From positions 1,116,001 through 1,180,000 of the forward strand of contig NZ_CP108394.1 of assembly GCF_041435215.1 (NCBI RefSeq): 64,000 bases of DNA. The letters run 5' to 3'. This document shows positions 17,493-25,988 of this stretch, piece by piece. This DNA is from Streptomyces sp. NBC_01314. GTDB taxonomy: Bacteria > Actinomycetota > Actinomycetes > Streptomycetales > Streptomycetaceae. The notes beneath the pieces are model-generated. The model made no database searches. It worked only from the letters and a program-made list of their open reading frames with translations, and had not been told where the DNA came from. Position 1 is the stretch's first letter; every line of letters starts with the position of its first letter. A program made the position numbers and the translations under genes.

Positions 17493-18353
17493 ATGGATCC
17501 CGTCACCCGCCTCGGCGTCGTCGGCTGCGGCCTCATGGGCTCCGGCATCGCCGAAGTCGCCGCCCACAGCGGCATCGACGTCCGTGTCGCCGAAGCCACC
17601 CACGACGCCGCCGAGGCCGGCCGCCGCCGCATCACCGCCTCCCTCGACCGGGGCGTACGGCGTGGCAAGCTCAGCGAACGGCAGCGGGACCACGCCCTCG
17701 CCGGACTGTCCTTCACCCATGACCTCAGCGACATGGCCGACCGCCAGTTCGTCATCGAGGCCGTCGCCGAGAACCGCGACATCAAGACCGACGTCCTGCG
17801 CGCCCTGGACAAGGCGGTCGAGGACCCGCTGGCGATCCTCGCCACCAACACCTCCTCCGTGCCCATCGTCGACCTCGCCGTCGCCACGGAACGGCCCGCG
17901 CAACTCATCGGCATGCACTTCTTCAACCCCGTGCCCGTACAGCAACTGGTCGAGCTCATCCCCGCGCTGACCACCAGCCAGGAGACCGTGCGACGCACCC
18001 GTGACTTCGCCGCCCTGCTCGGCAAGCAGGTCATCCAGGCACCCGACCGCTCCGGATTCGTCGTCAACGCCCTGCTCGTGCCCTACCTGCTCAGCGCGGT
18101 ACGGATGGTGGAGTCGGGCGCGGCCCGCCCGGACGACATCGACCGCGGCATGGAGCTCGGCTGCGCCCATCCCATGGGCCCTCTGCGCCTGCTCGACCTC
18201 ATCGGCCTCGACACCGCGCAGGCGGTGGCCGAGTCGATGTACGAGGAGTTCAAGGAACCGCTGTACGCACCGCCCGCCCTGCTGCGACGCATGGTCGCCG
18301 CGGGCCACCTCGGCCGCAAGAGCGGCCGCGGCTTCCACATCTACGACGCGTGA
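17493..18353 (+). CDS. 3-hydroxyacyl-CoA (3-hydroxybutyryl-CoA) dehydrogenase
   Basis: This 286-aa NAD(P)-dependent enzyme interconverts 3-hydroxyacyl-CoA and 3-ketoacyl-CoA. The N-terminal Rossmann motif is [15 protein letters not shown]. The family signature [14 protein letters not shown] contains the catalytic histidine, and [15 protein letters not shown] and [10 protein letters not shown] close the C-terminal domain. Length and order are those of PaaH/Hbd. Together with IcmF upstream and the thiolase at 11879 it fits conversion of a branched acyl-CoA to butyryl-type CoA and then to acetyl-CoA. Confidence 0.93.
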   Translation: MDPVTRLGVVGCGLMGSGIAEVAAHSGIDVRVAEATHDAAEAGRRRITASLDRGVRRGKLSERQRDHALAGLSFTHDLSDMADRQFVIEAVAENRDIKTDVLRALDKAVEDPLAILATNTSSVPIVDLAVATERPAQLIGMHFFNPVPVQQLVELIPALTTSQETVRRTRDFAALLGKQVIQAPDRSGFVVNALLVPYLLSAVRMVESGAARPDDIDRGMELGCAHPMGPLRLLDLIGLDTAQAVAESMYEEFKEPLYAPPALLRRMVAAGHLGRKSGRGFHIYDA

Positions 18354-18516
18354 AGCGGAGCCGGCCTGTCCGGACGCCGACGAAGTGATCCCCGTGTCCG
18401 GCCGCTCGTCCGACCGCCATGAGCGCGACGCCGCGTCGGCGGTGCCCCGACAGGCGGGTACCGGCATCTGCCCCTCTCTGCCACGGTTGCGCCCCCGTCC
18501 CGCTCCACGCCACCAC

Positions 18517-18557
18517 CCGGGCGGTACATGGGGGCCGTTCCCCCATGTACCGCCCGG
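18517..18557. terminator. Strong hairpin, 18-bp perfect arms
   Basis: CCGGGCGGTACATGGGGG (18517-18534) and its exact complement (18540-18557) flank a 5-nt loop, in the 283-bp gap between the dehydrogenase and the RTX-like gene. It is most simply the terminator of the icmF operon. Its distance from the dehydrogenase stop (163 bp) and nearness to the next gene (80 bp) leave a 5'-leader or regulatory role open. Confidence 0.65.
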
Positions 18558-18636
18558 CTCCGCCTGGCACCGTGAAACCGGTTCGCCGCACCGGTGGTGC
18601 GCGGCCAGGTCGATTCACGCGAGCGAGAGGAAGCCC

Positions 18637-19527
18637 ATGGGCAGAAAAGCGTTACTCCGGGTCATGGTGGTCACGGCGATGGCGGGTTCCGCGGTGACCT
18701 TGACCGGAGGGCCCGCGAGCGCGGCCACCGGTGTGTTCAAGAGCGGGACCAACGTGGTCGTGAACGCGGCGGCGGGCCGCGCGAACAACATCACGGTCAG
18801 CCTGTCCGGGAGCAACGTCGTCATCCAGGACACCTCCGACACCCTGACCGCCGGAGTCGGATGCTCCGTCCAGGGCAACGGCTCGGTGGTCTGCCCGGTG
18901 AACCTCAACAACGACACGGTGGTGGTCAACGCCGGTGACGGCAACGACATCATCACCAAGACCGGCAACGTCCGCGGTGACCTCAAGGGCGAGTCCGGCA
19001 ACGACGTCATCAACGGCGGCCCCAGCCCCGGCAGCAACATCCTCAACGGCGGCACGGGCAACGACACCCTGAACGGCGGCGTCACCTTCGACCTCCTCAT
19101 CGGCGGCACCGGCGCCGACCGGCTCAGCGGTGGGGGCGGCGCCAGCGACGTCGCCAGCTACCTGGAGAGCGGCTCCGGCGTCGTGGTGGACATCGACAAC
19201 GCCGCCGACGACGGGATCGGCGGGGAGGGCGACAACGTCCTCACGGACGTCGAGATCATCTACGGCAGCCCGTTCGGCGACACGCTCACCGGGGGCACGG
19301 CCAACGACATCCTGTCCGGCTTCGGGGGCAACGACCTCCTCGTGGGCGGCACGGGCAACGACACCCTCGTCGGCGGCGCCGGCGGCGACACGCACAGCGG
19401 AGGGGCCGGTAACGACACCCTCGACGCCGTGGACGGCGTGTTCGGAAACGACTCCCTCAACGGGGGCACCAACACCGACACCTGCACCGCCGACACGAGC
19501 GACACAAAGAGCGCCTGCGAGGCGTGA
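18637..19527 (+). CDS. Secreted calcium-binding protein with RTX-type GGxGNDxL repeats
   Basis: This 296-aa protein has a Sec signal peptide (basic MGRKALLR, hydrophobic core, cleavage expected after GPASA). It is followed by an Asn/Val-rich domain and about eight RTX-like nonapeptides such as [22 protein letters not shown] and [11 protein letters not shown], which bind Ca2+ in a parallel beta-roll. It has cysteine pairs (CSVQ..VCPV; CTAD..ACEA) that could form disulfides. No enzymatic domain is visible. ATG at 18637 has GAGAGGAAG upstream. A GAAACCGGTTCG sequence at 18574-18585 resembles the LacI operators at 29.8-30.1 kb. Confidence 0.88.
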   Translation: MGRKALLRVMVVTAMAGSAVTLTGGPASAATGVFKSGTNVVVNAAAGRANNITVSLSGSNVVIQDTSDTLTAGVGCSVQGNGSVVCPVNLNNDTVVVNAGDGNDIITKTGNVRGDLKGESGNDVINGGPSPGSNILNGGTGNDTLNGGVTFDLLIGGTGADRLSGGGGASDVASYLESGSGVVVDIDNAADDGIGGEGDNVLTDVEIIYGSPFGDTLTGGTANDILSGFGGNDLLVGGTGNDTLVGGAGGDTHSGGAGNDTLDAVDGVFGNDSLNGGTNTDTCTADTSDTKSACEA

Positions 19528-19538
19528 CGTCCCGCGGC

Positions 19539-19570
19539 GGGGCCGGACCGCGCAGCCGCGGACCGGCCCC
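19539..19570. terminator. Hairpin terminator after the RTX-like gene
   Basis: GGGGCCGGACCGCG (19539-19552) pairs with CGCGGACCGGCCCC (19557-19570) with one mismatch and a 4-nt loop, 12 bp after the stop codon. The rest of the gap to 19875 holds only a possible promoter: TTGACG at 19759-19764, inside the palindrome TGACGTCA, with no good -10. Confidence 0.65.
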
Positions 19571-19875
19571 GGACCGCTGACCCGACACACGCTCCGGCAG
19601 TCGCTGGGGAGCGCCCGGACGAACACCCGGCCCCGGCGCCCGCGGCCTCGACCGGTCGTCCGGCTCCCACCGCGGGGGCCGTGACCTGCCCCTGTTCGCT
19701 TGTCCCGCTCTCCTGGGTGTCGCTCGGCGCGCAGTTCGGAACCCGCCGATCCGCCCCATTGACGTCAACGTGCACAATCTAGCCAGGACGCGCAACTGCC
19801 GACGGCTGAAACTCGTCCCTTGCTCCCGAGCCGACGAGGCTCGCGGAGACCTCGAACACCCAAGATGGGGGACGA

Positions 19876-20562
19876 ATGACGAACCTGACGCCGAGGAAGA
19901 GCCGCCGTAGACCGGGCGCCGTCAAGGCAGCTGTGCTGGGCATGTGCGCGGCAGGAGCGCTGAGCCTCACCGGCTGCTCCGGTGACGGCGCTACGGCGGA
20001 TGCCGCCGGCGACGCGAAGTCGACCGCGACGGCAACGAGCGGCACCGGCGACAAGACGGGGGCGCAGGCCGACACGACGGGCAAGAAGCCCGACGCTAAG
20101 GCTTCCACGGACGCGAGCAGCGGGGGCAAGACCACTGGGGACGCCGCGGTCACCTCCAAGCCACCGGCCGCCACGCAGACGGGCTCAGCGGGCACTGACG
20201 GCGAAGCCGACGACTGCGACCACAAGATGCCCATCTCCCCCGACGAGATCGCGGTCTACCGCTACACCCCGGAAGGGGGGTTCCTCAGCTTGATCGTCAA
20301 GCACGGCAACTGGGGATGCGGAACCCCCGACTCGGACGGCGCGCCGTTCGAGACGGTCGGCAAGGAGACGTTCATCCCGATGGATCAGGCCGCCGCCATC
20401 ACCGTCACCAACCCCATCGTGGAGAGCACCGAGAACCAGCCCATCGGCGTCCAGGAGTTCCTCGACTGGCTCGAGGCCCACCCGAACTCCGGCCTGGTCT
20501 TCACCTACCACCTCGGCGGCGACGGCTCCATCGACCGCCTCGACGAGGTCTTCACCCCCTGA
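19876..20562 (+). CDS. Hypothetical lipoprotein
   Basis: This 228-aa exported protein is of unrecognised function. A basic start (TPRKSRRRPG) precedes a hydrophobic stretch and the lipobox LSLTGC. It continues into a long low-complexity Ala/Thr/Gly/Lys spacer (about residues 36-105) that would carry the globular C-terminal domain (about 110-228) away from the membrane. The C-terminal domain has Cys residues (DDCDH, WGCG) and the conserved-looking segments YRYTPEGGFLSL and EFLDWLEAHP. The domain is not one I can name. It is convergent with the DUF5701-like gene. Confidence 0.75.
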   Translation: MTNLTPRKSRRRPGAVKAAVLGMCAAGALSLTGCSGDGATADAAGDAKSTATATSGTGDKTGAQADTTGKKPDAKASTDASSGGKTTGDAAVTSKPPAATQTGSAGTDGEADDCDHKMPISPDEIAVYRYTPEGGFLSLIVKHGNWGCGTPDSDGAPFETVGKETFIPMDQAAAITVTNPIVESTENQPIGVQEFLDWLEAHPNSGLVFTYHLGGDGSIDRLDEVFTP

Positions 20563-20629
20563 CCGGGTTCGGTGCTGTCAGCAAGCGTGGTGCTGCGCTT
20601 TCCCCGCCCCGTCGCATGATCACAGGTGC

Positions 20630-21316
20630 TTACAGGTCCCGGACCCCACGGCTCGTCGCGGAGGCGAAGCCCAGCCAGGTGTGCCTGTTGCCCCACCAGC
20701 ACCAGCCGACCTTGGGGGCGTTGCGGCGTTCTCCGCCGTCCCGCCCGGTGCCGTTGCTGATCCAGATCGCCGGGGTGCGGGCGTCCAGCGTGCCGTCTGT
20801 CTTGCGCAGCCGGGAGCCGATGGTCATGAAGCAGCGGTTGCGCTCAAGGACCGCCGGCTGCTGGAGCACCCAGTGGATGCCTTCGGTGAGCAGCAGCGGG
20901 GTGCGGTCCTCCTTGGTGAGGGCCGGCAGTGCCTCCTCCGGGCTCCAGTTGGCCATGTGGTCACCGCGGTCGAGGCCGGTGACGAGGTAGAGAGGGGCGT
21001 CAGGCTGCTCGATGGCGCAGGGCGTGAAGCGGTCGACGTCGGGCATGTCGGTGACGACGAATCCCGGCCTGCCGTCCCTTCGAAGCAGCAGGGCGAGGGC
21101 GGAGGCGGGGACGAGGTCGGGGCGAACCGCGAGCAGTACGCCGTGGCCCGACCCGGGTGCCTCAGTCGCCTCGAAGGCCTCGGCGAAGGTACGAAGCTCG
21201 TCGACGGGCAGTCCGGCGAGCTCGTGCACACCCAGCTCGATGAGTCTCTCGGCCTGCGCGTTCAGGGGCGGAAGTGCGGGGAGGACTGCGGAGGTTGCGG
21301 GTGTGGGCTTCGGCAC
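20630..21316 (-). CDS. DUF5701-like hypothetical protein
   Basis: This 228-aa cytoplasmic protein resembles the DUF5701 family seen in streptomycetes, which I recognise from its N-terminal AQAERLIELGVHELAGLP pattern. No catalytic motif is visible. The C-terminus has an aromatic-rich WCWWGNRHTWLGFASA. I chose GTG at 21316 because GGGAG lies 4 nt upstream. The frame stays open to 21502, so a longer form is possible, but the extra residues are low-complexity Arg/Gly. It is divergent from the rhamnogalacturonan lyase. Confidence 0.7.
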   Translation of the reverse strand: MPKPTPATSAVLPALPPLNAQAERLIELGVHELAGLPVDELRTFAEAFEATEAPGSGHGVLLAVRPDLVPASALALLLRRDGRPGFVVTDMPDVDRFTPCAIEQPDAPLYLVTGLDRGDHMANWSPEEALPALTKEDRTPLLLTEGIHWVLQQPAVLERNRCFMTIGSRLRKTDGTLDARTPAIWISNGTGRDGGERRNAPKVGWCWWGNRHTWLGFASATSRGVRDL

Positions 21317-21455
21317 GATACTCCCAACGAGTACGACGAGGACGGACTCGAAGGCAACGAGACGACCCGCCCGAACGTTCCCGCCGCCACCTCGGTTCCG
21401 TCCCGTCCGGGTCCCGCGAGGGCGGGGCCGCAGCTCCCTTGCGGCAGTACCGGCG

Positions 21456-21469
21456 TGAAAGCGTTTCCA
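21456..21469. promoter_or_regulatory. LacI-type operator candidate 1 upstream of the lyase
   Basis: TGAAAGCGTTTCCA is close to the generic LacI/GalR-family operator with a central CG (TGWAANCGNTNWCA), differing at one position. It lies in the 361-bp divergent region between the DUF5701-like and lyase genes, upstream of a candidate promoter. Confidence 0.5.
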
Positions 21470-21540
21470 TTCGACGACCGACCGTACGAACAGGGGCCGC
21501 AACGTCCGTGAACTGAAGGGACGTTGTCACTTCGAGCACC

Positions 21541-21591
21541 TTGACGCCCACTTCTCGCGATGCTTCCATCACAAGCGTGTAAACGCTTCAA
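21541..21591 (+). promoter_or_regulatory. Candidate lyase promoter with second LacI-type operator
   Basis: TTGACG (21541-21546) and a weak -10 TTCCAT (21564-21569) are 17 bases apart. TGTAAACGCTTCAA (21578-21591), a second LacI-type half-conserved operator, covers the expected transcription start. Two such sites 108 bp apart (start to start) suggest repression by a LacI-family pectin- or sugar-responsive regulator. Confidence 0.5.
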
Positions 21592-21677
21592 CTCTCCAGG
21601 GATTCCGTTCCGCGTTCGGGCCGAACCCCATGGGGGCGGACGCCCCGTACAGCAACCGCGAGTCACAGGAGGTTGTC

Positions 21678-23579
21678 ATGAACATGGCATTACGGTCGCG
21701 GTCTGTCCGGCAGAGATCCCTCGGCCTGTCCGTGGTCCTGGCCGTCTGTGCCGCACTGGCCCCCGGGCAGGCGAGCCTCGCCTCGTCCGAGACGTCCCCG
21801 GTCCCCAGCGCAGCCGTGGCTCGCGACGGGACGGTTCAGGCCGCGCGGATGATGGAGAACCTCGGGCGCGGGGTCGTGGCGGTACGTTCCAGCGGCACCC
21901 AGGTGCTCGTGTCCTGGCGGCTGCTGGGACTCGACCCGGAGGGCATCGGCTTCAACGTGTACCGGTCCACCGGCGGCAGCGCGTACGCCAAGCTCAACCC
22001 GAGCGTCCTGACGGGTGGGACCAACTACGTGGACTCCACGGCCGACCTGACGCGGTCCAACAGCTACCGGGTCGTTCCGGTGGTGGGCGGTCAGGAGCAG
22101 GCGCCCGGCGGGTCCTTCACCTTGACGGCCGATCACGCCACGGAGCCCGTGGTCCGCGTGCCGTTGCGCTCCGGCGGTCCGGTGAAGTTCGTCTGGGTCG
22201 GCGACCTCGACGGTGACGGCGAGTACGACTACGTCCTGGACCGGCAGACCTCCCCCCAGAAGCTCGAGGCGTACACCGGCCGCGGGCAGTTCCTCTGGGA
22301 GGTCGACATGGGGCCGAACAGCCAGAACCAGGACAACATCGAACCGGGGTCGTCCGCGATCGACGTGGGCCACTGGGACGGCGTCACCGTGTACGACTTC
22401 GACAGCGACGGCCGTGCCGAGGTCGCTTTGAAGATCGCCGACGGCGTCAGGTTCGGCGACGGGACGACCTGGACGCACGCCGACGACGCGCGTCAGTTCA
22501 TGGCCGTCCTCGACGGCCGGACCGGCGCGCTGCGCAACTGGGCAGCGGTGCCGACCACTTACCTGGGGGACGGCCCGATGGGCGCGCGTCTCGGAGTCGC
22601 GTATCTCGACGGCACCACACCGAGCCTGGTCGCCTACATGAAGAACCGGCGCGACGACGGGGCCTTCAACCTGATGGTCGCCGCCTGGCGGTTCACCGGC
22701 AGTGCGCTGAGGCCCGAGTGGACGTGGCTGCGGGGCAGCCAGAACGCGCCCGACGGTCACAACACCCGCGCCATCGACGTCAACGGCGACGGGACGGACG
22801 AGGTCGCCGAGATCGGGTTCGTGCTCAACGGCGACGGCACCCTGCGCTACTCGATGGGCCCCCAGGGCATCATCCACGGCGACCGCTTCCACATCGCCGA
22901 CATGGACCCCAGCCGTCCCGGGCTCGAAGGCTACGGCGTCCAGCAGGACAACCCGAGCGGCCTGTTGGAGTACTACTACGACGCCGCGAGCGGCTCCGTC
23001 ATCTGGAGGCACGACGGTGGCCCCGCCGATGTCGGACGCGGCATGGCGGGCGACATCGACGCGCGCTTCCCCGGCATGGAGGTCTGGTCCTTCTCGGGTC
23101 TGTACAACGCACCCGCCAACCGGCTCACCGAACCGAACACCTCGCTGCGCCCGTGGCCCCAACTGGGCCTGTGGTGGGACGGCGACCTCACCATGGAACT
23201 GCTCAACGACGGCAAGATCGAGAAGTGGAACCCGCTGAACCCGTCGCCGAGCGGCAGTCTGCCCCGGCTGGTCAGCACCTGGAACCACGGCGCGGTCACG
23301 GCGGCGCAGGGAGGGCCCACCCTCGTCGGCGACATCCTCGGCGACTGGCGCGAGGAGGCCGTGTACACCAACGCGTCCTACAACGAGCTGATCGTCTTCA
23401 CCACGAACCAGCCCACGACCACCCGGCTGTACACCCCGGCCCACAACCCCGCCTACCGCAACGCCATGACGTTCAAGGGCTACCTGCAGTCCCATCAACT
23501 CGACTACTTCCTCGGGGCCGGCATGGCCCGGCCGCCCCGGCCGAACATCGCCTACGCGGGAGGCGGCTCCCTCACATAG
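21678..23579 (+). CDS. Secreted rhamnogalacturonan lyase (polysaccharide lyase family 11)
   Basis: This 633-aa extracellular enzyme cleaves the rhamnogalacturonan-I backbone of pectin by beta-elimination. A signal peptide (RSRSVRQR then a hydrophobic core, cleavage near APGQASLA) precedes the PL11 pattern: an N-terminal Ig-like part with FNVYRSTGG, then a beta-propeller with repeated Asp/Gly calcium-site segments (GDLDGDGEYDYVLDR, YDFDSDGRAEVALK, DVNGDGTDEVAEIG). It has no carbohydrate-binding module and so is shorter than many PL11 enzymes. ATG at 21678 has CACAGGAGG upstream. Two LacI-type operators precede it. Confidence 0.9.
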   Translation: MNMALRSRSVRQRSLGLSVVLAVCAALAPGQASLASSETSPVPSAAVARDGTVQAARMMENLGRGVVAVRSSGTQVLVSWRLLGLDPEGIGFNVYRSTGGSAYAKLNPSVLTGGTNYVDSTADLTRSNSYRVVPVVGGQEQAPGGSFTLTADHATEPVVRVPLRSGGPVKFVWVGDLDGDGEYDYVLDRQTSPQKLEAYTGRGQFLWEVDMGPNSQNQDNIEPGSSAIDVGHWDGVTVYDFDSDGRAEVALKIADGVRFGDGTTWTHADDARQFMAVLDGRTGALRNWAAVPTTYLGDGPMGARLGVAYLDGTTPSLVAYMKNRRDDGAFNLMVAAWRFTGSALRPEWTWLRGSQNAPDGHNTRAIDVNGDGTDEVAEIGFVLNGDGTLRYSMGPQGIIHGDRFHIADMDPSRPGLEGYGVQQDNPSGLLEYYYDAASGSVIWRHDGGPADVGRGMAGDIDARFPGMEVWSFSGLYNAPANRLTEPNTSLRPWPQLGLWWDGDLTMELLNDGKIEKWNPLNPSPSGSLPRLVSTWNHGAVTAAQGGPTLVGDILGDWREEAVYTNASYNELIVFTTNQPTTTRLYTPAHNPAYRNAMTFKGYLQSHQLDYFLGAGMARPPRPNIAYAGGGSLT

Positions 23580-23613
23580 ACCTGGCGCGCCGGGACCAGC
23601 GGCGGCGGGCGGC

Positions 23614-23647
23614 GGTGGTGGCCCTCACCGAGGCGAGGGCCACCACC
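23614..23647. terminator. Bidirectional hairpin terminator
   Basis: GGTGGTGGCCCTC (23614-23626) and GAGGGCCACCACC (23635-23647) form a perfect 13-bp stem with an 8-nt loop between the convergent lyase and GtrA genes. Confidence 0.75.
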
Positions 23648-23689
23648 CGGCCCCGGAGCATGGAGCCGGCCGCGCCGCGGTTGGCACGG

Positions 23690-24214
23690 TCAGGCGGCGC
23701 GGCAGAGCACAGCCGGGCCGGTGGGGGCCGCGGCGCGGGCCACGGTCGGGTGGACGGGGCGGGGGGCGTGGACGGTGACCGCGGCCTGCGAGCGGTTCCG
23801 TGCGAAGACGACGAGGCGCAGCACCGCGAACCGTGCGACGCCGGCGAGAGCGGAGGCGGACAGGTAGACGACCTGCTCGACCACCGCACCGGGTGCCGCC
23901 ACGAACTGCTGCAGGGCAAGCATCGCCACGCAGGTCACGGCGTACGCGACCGCCGCGGAACCGGCCGACTGGGCGTGCTGGCGCCAGGTCGCGCTCCCGC
24001 CCGCACCGAAGGTGAAGCGGGCGTGCAGTTCGGTGGCGAGGAGCGTGGAAGCCGCGGTGATCAGGGCGTTGGCCAGGACCCAGGGAATCCAGGAGGCGAG
24101 GGCTACCACCGCGAAGCTGGAGGCGAGCCCCACTCCGCCGCCGCAGAGCACGAAGCGGGCGAAGGCGGTGAGCGCGCCGGGTGCGGCCTGCCGCCGACTC
24201 TGCGCTGTTTCCAT
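23690..24214 (-). CDS. GtrA-family membrane protein
   Basis: This 174-aa integral membrane protein has four hydrophobic helices in the GtrA arrangement (FVLCGGGVGLASSFAVVAL, ANALITAASTLLATEL with the following HARFTFG, a third near AVAYAVTCVAMLAL, a fourth near YLSASALAGVARFAVLR) and an RLVVFARNR end. The family includes proteins thought to flip polyprenyl-linked sugars for cell-surface glycosylation. Specific function here is not known. It is preceded by an unusually AT-rich control region. Confidence 0.85.
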   Translation of the reverse strand: METAQSRRQAAPGALTAFARFVLCGGGVGLASSFAVVALASWIPWVLANALITAASTLLATELHARFTFGAGGSATWRQHAQSAGSAAVAYAVTCVAMLALQQFVAAPGAVVEQVVYLSASALAGVARFAVLRLVVFARNRSQAAVTVHAPRPVHPTVARAAAPTGPAVLCRAA

Positions 24215-24284
24215 GGCCCGACCCCTTTTGCTCGCTCACTCCTCCGCGAAACACGCACCTCTCGGCCTGCGAAGCCATCGGTCC

Positions 24285-24450
24285 GTTGTTTCTGACTATG
24301 GAAACGCTACGTTGCCTTCACGCATTCAGCAACGTCAGTGTTGCGCTTGTAAGCAATAACAGCAGGTTGAGGGCGCAATTTCGTTGCAACGGATTTCCGA
24401 TTAATGCAACACGCTTCGCGTCGATCATTGCAATGAGTGACAGTGAACGC
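24285..24450. promoter_or_regulatory. AT-rich region upstream of the GtrA gene with repeated GCAA/TTGC motifs
   Basis: This stretch is visibly much less GC-rich than its surroundings and contains many TTGC/GCAA words. They include the palindromes CGTTGCAACG (24382-24391) and CATTGCAATG (24426-24435), spaced 44 bp start to start, i.e. about four helical turns. It lies between the GtrA start (24214) and the sulfotransferase stop (24510), so it probably controls the GtrA gene. No -35/-10 was assigned. Confidence 0.45.
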
Positions 24451-24509
24451 TATGCCGGAGACGCCCGCTCCCCGCTCCACCTGTTCGCCGACCGAGCGCG
24501 GGAGGGGCG

Positions 24510-25544
24510 TCAGGTGACCGGTCGCCCCTCCAGGACGTGGGTACCCGGGGCGCAGTCGGCCCGCAGTCCGGCGAGTTCGGCGGCGGGCAGGCTTCGGGCG
24601 GAGCCGCGTCGGCTGTGGTCGAGCAGGGCGGACGAAGTGTGCAGCCACTGGGGCAGGGGGGCCACGCCGACGAAGCCCGCCAGGCGGGTCAGCTCTTCGG
24701 CAGGGTGGTCCAGCAGGTTCTCGTAGGCGAGGGTGGTGCGCCGGTCGGCGGGGAGCCCGGCGAGGAACTCCGTTGCCTCGGTGACGAGTTCGGACCACAG
24801 GGCGCCGAAGGTCCGTACGGGGATGTGCCGGTCGCGCACGAGTGCGGGATCGAAGCGTTCGTCGAGCAGGGGCGCCAGGTCCGGGGGCAGCGCGCGGATG
24901 TGCTCGGGGGTCAGGGAGGCGAAGCCGTCGACGCCGGAGCGGGTCTTGATCTCGCGGAGCAGGTGGATCACGCGGTATCCGGGATGACGGCTCATGGACA
25001 GGGCGCAGTCCGGGCCGTCGCGGAACATGTGCACGAACTTCGCGTCCGGGAAGGTCTCCCGCAGTCCCGGTGCCCAGCCGGTCGAGTAGCCGGAGCGCTC
25101 CACGACGGCGGTACGTCCGAAGCGGGCGCAGAGCAGCCCGAACAGGGCCCGGTGGTGTGCGGCCGCGGTGCGCTCGGGCCACCGGGTCACCGCCGCGCCG
25201 AGTTCGTCGAGGAGTCCGTCCGGGTCGTCGGTGAGGTGGGGCAGCACCATCAGGGACAGCGCGGGAATGCCCGCGGTGCGCGCCGAGTATCTGCCGGGTC
25301 GGCGGGTGTGGAGGAACTCGGGCAGCGGCAGCCCACTGCGGATCATCCGCTCGAAATGCGGCGCCGGCCGGAAGAGCGCCTGCCAGAACTCCTCGCCGTC
25401 CACCTTCCCTCGGGGGAAGGCCGCGTCACCCACCGAGGCCATGTACTCGTTCAGGCTCAGCACGTCCGGGTGGGCGTTGAGGATGCGTGACAGCGCCGTC
25501 GAGCCGCTGCGCCCCGTACCGAAGACGAAGGTCAGAGAACGCAT
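24510..25544 (-). CDS. Sulfotransferase family protein
   Basis: This 344-aa protein begins with the PAPS-binding motif FGTGRSGSTALSRIL, the 5'-phosphosulfate loop of sulfotransferases. It has the 3'-phosphate-binding region in KFVHMFRDGPDCALSMSRHPGYR. It would transfer sulfate from PAPS to a hydroxyl or amine acceptor; the acceptor is unknown. I chose ATG at 25544 because AAGGGGGATC precedes it; an open frame extends to 25631 without better support. It is co-directional with the GtrA gene but separated by a long AT-rich gap. Confidence 0.87.
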   Translation of the reverse strand: MRSLTFVFGTGRSGSTALSRILNAHPDVLSLNEYMASVGDAAFPRGKVDGEEFWQALFRPAPHFERMIRSGLPLPEFLHTRRPGRYSARTAGIPALSLMVLPHLTDDPDGLLDELGAAVTRWPERTAAAHHRALFGLLCARFGRTAVVERSGYSTGWAPGLRETFPDAKFVHMFRDGPDCALSMSRHPGYRVIHLLREIKTRSGVDGFASLTPEHIRALPPDLAPLLDERFDPALVRDRHIPVRTFGALWSELVTEATEFLAGLPADRRTTLAYENLLDHPAEELTRLAGFVGVAPLPQWLHTSSALLDHSRRGSARSLPAAELAGLRADCAPGTHVLEGRPVT

Positions 25545-25645
25545 GATCCCCCTTCTGAGCATGTTCACGTGCTCATGAACACCGCCGCGTGGCAGGTGAG
25601 TTGACGATTTCATGGGTGCGTGTCCGAGCAATTATGATCTTGGGC

Positions 25646-25945
25646 ATGACTGTGCAGAACTCTGACAAGACACTTTCCCGCAAACAGCGACTCCAGGAGA
25701 AGCAGCGCCGCCAGTTGGCGGTCGTCGACACCGTGGACAAGGCCGAGGTCAAGGTCCGCAAGGCAGAAGCCGAACTGGCCGTGGCCGTCACCGAGGCCGT
25801 GCAGATGTTCGGCGATGAGCAGTCCGCTTCCGAGGCGCTCGACATGTCGGCCGAAGCGATCCGGCGTTTCCTGCGCATGGCGCAGGACGAAGTGGCCGGC
25901 GCCGCCGAAGCGGCCGAAGTCACCGAAGTGACCGCCACATCCTGA
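25646..25945 (+). CDS. Small helical hypothetical protein
   Basis: This 99-aa product is of unknown function. After a short start (MTVQNSDKTLSRKQR) it is rich in Lys/Gln/Glu and predicted to be helical, possibly coiled-coil (VDTVDKAEVKVRKAEAEL). A C-terminal helix-turn-helix-like stretch SASEALDMSAEAIRRFLRMA could bind DNA or another protein. ATG at 25646 is used; an upstream ATG at 25634 would add MILG. The gene is convergent with the DUF4157 gene, with 43 bp between stops, and divergent from the sulfotransferase. Confidence 0.6.
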   Translation: MTVQNSDKTLSRKQRLQEKQRRQLAVVDTVDKAEVKVRKAEAELAVAVTEAVQMFGDEQSASEALDMSAEAIRRFLRMAQDEVAGAAEAAEVTEVTATS

Positions 25946-25973
25946 GCTCGGCGTCGGGACCCGGCCGCCGAGC
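25946..25973. terminator. Small hairpin between convergent genes
   Basis: GCTCGGC (25946-25952) and GCCGAGC (25967-25973) directly after the small gene's stop form a 7-bp stem with a 14-nt loop. It is weaker than the other hairpins in the window. Confidence 0.4.
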
Positions 25974-25988
25974 CCGCTCGGGCACCTG

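Noticed and set aside
25646..25945. Small gene considered as an immunity protein for the DUF4157 protein.
   Set aside because: It is convergent, not co-transcribed, and has no recognisable immunity fold. Proximity alone is not enough.
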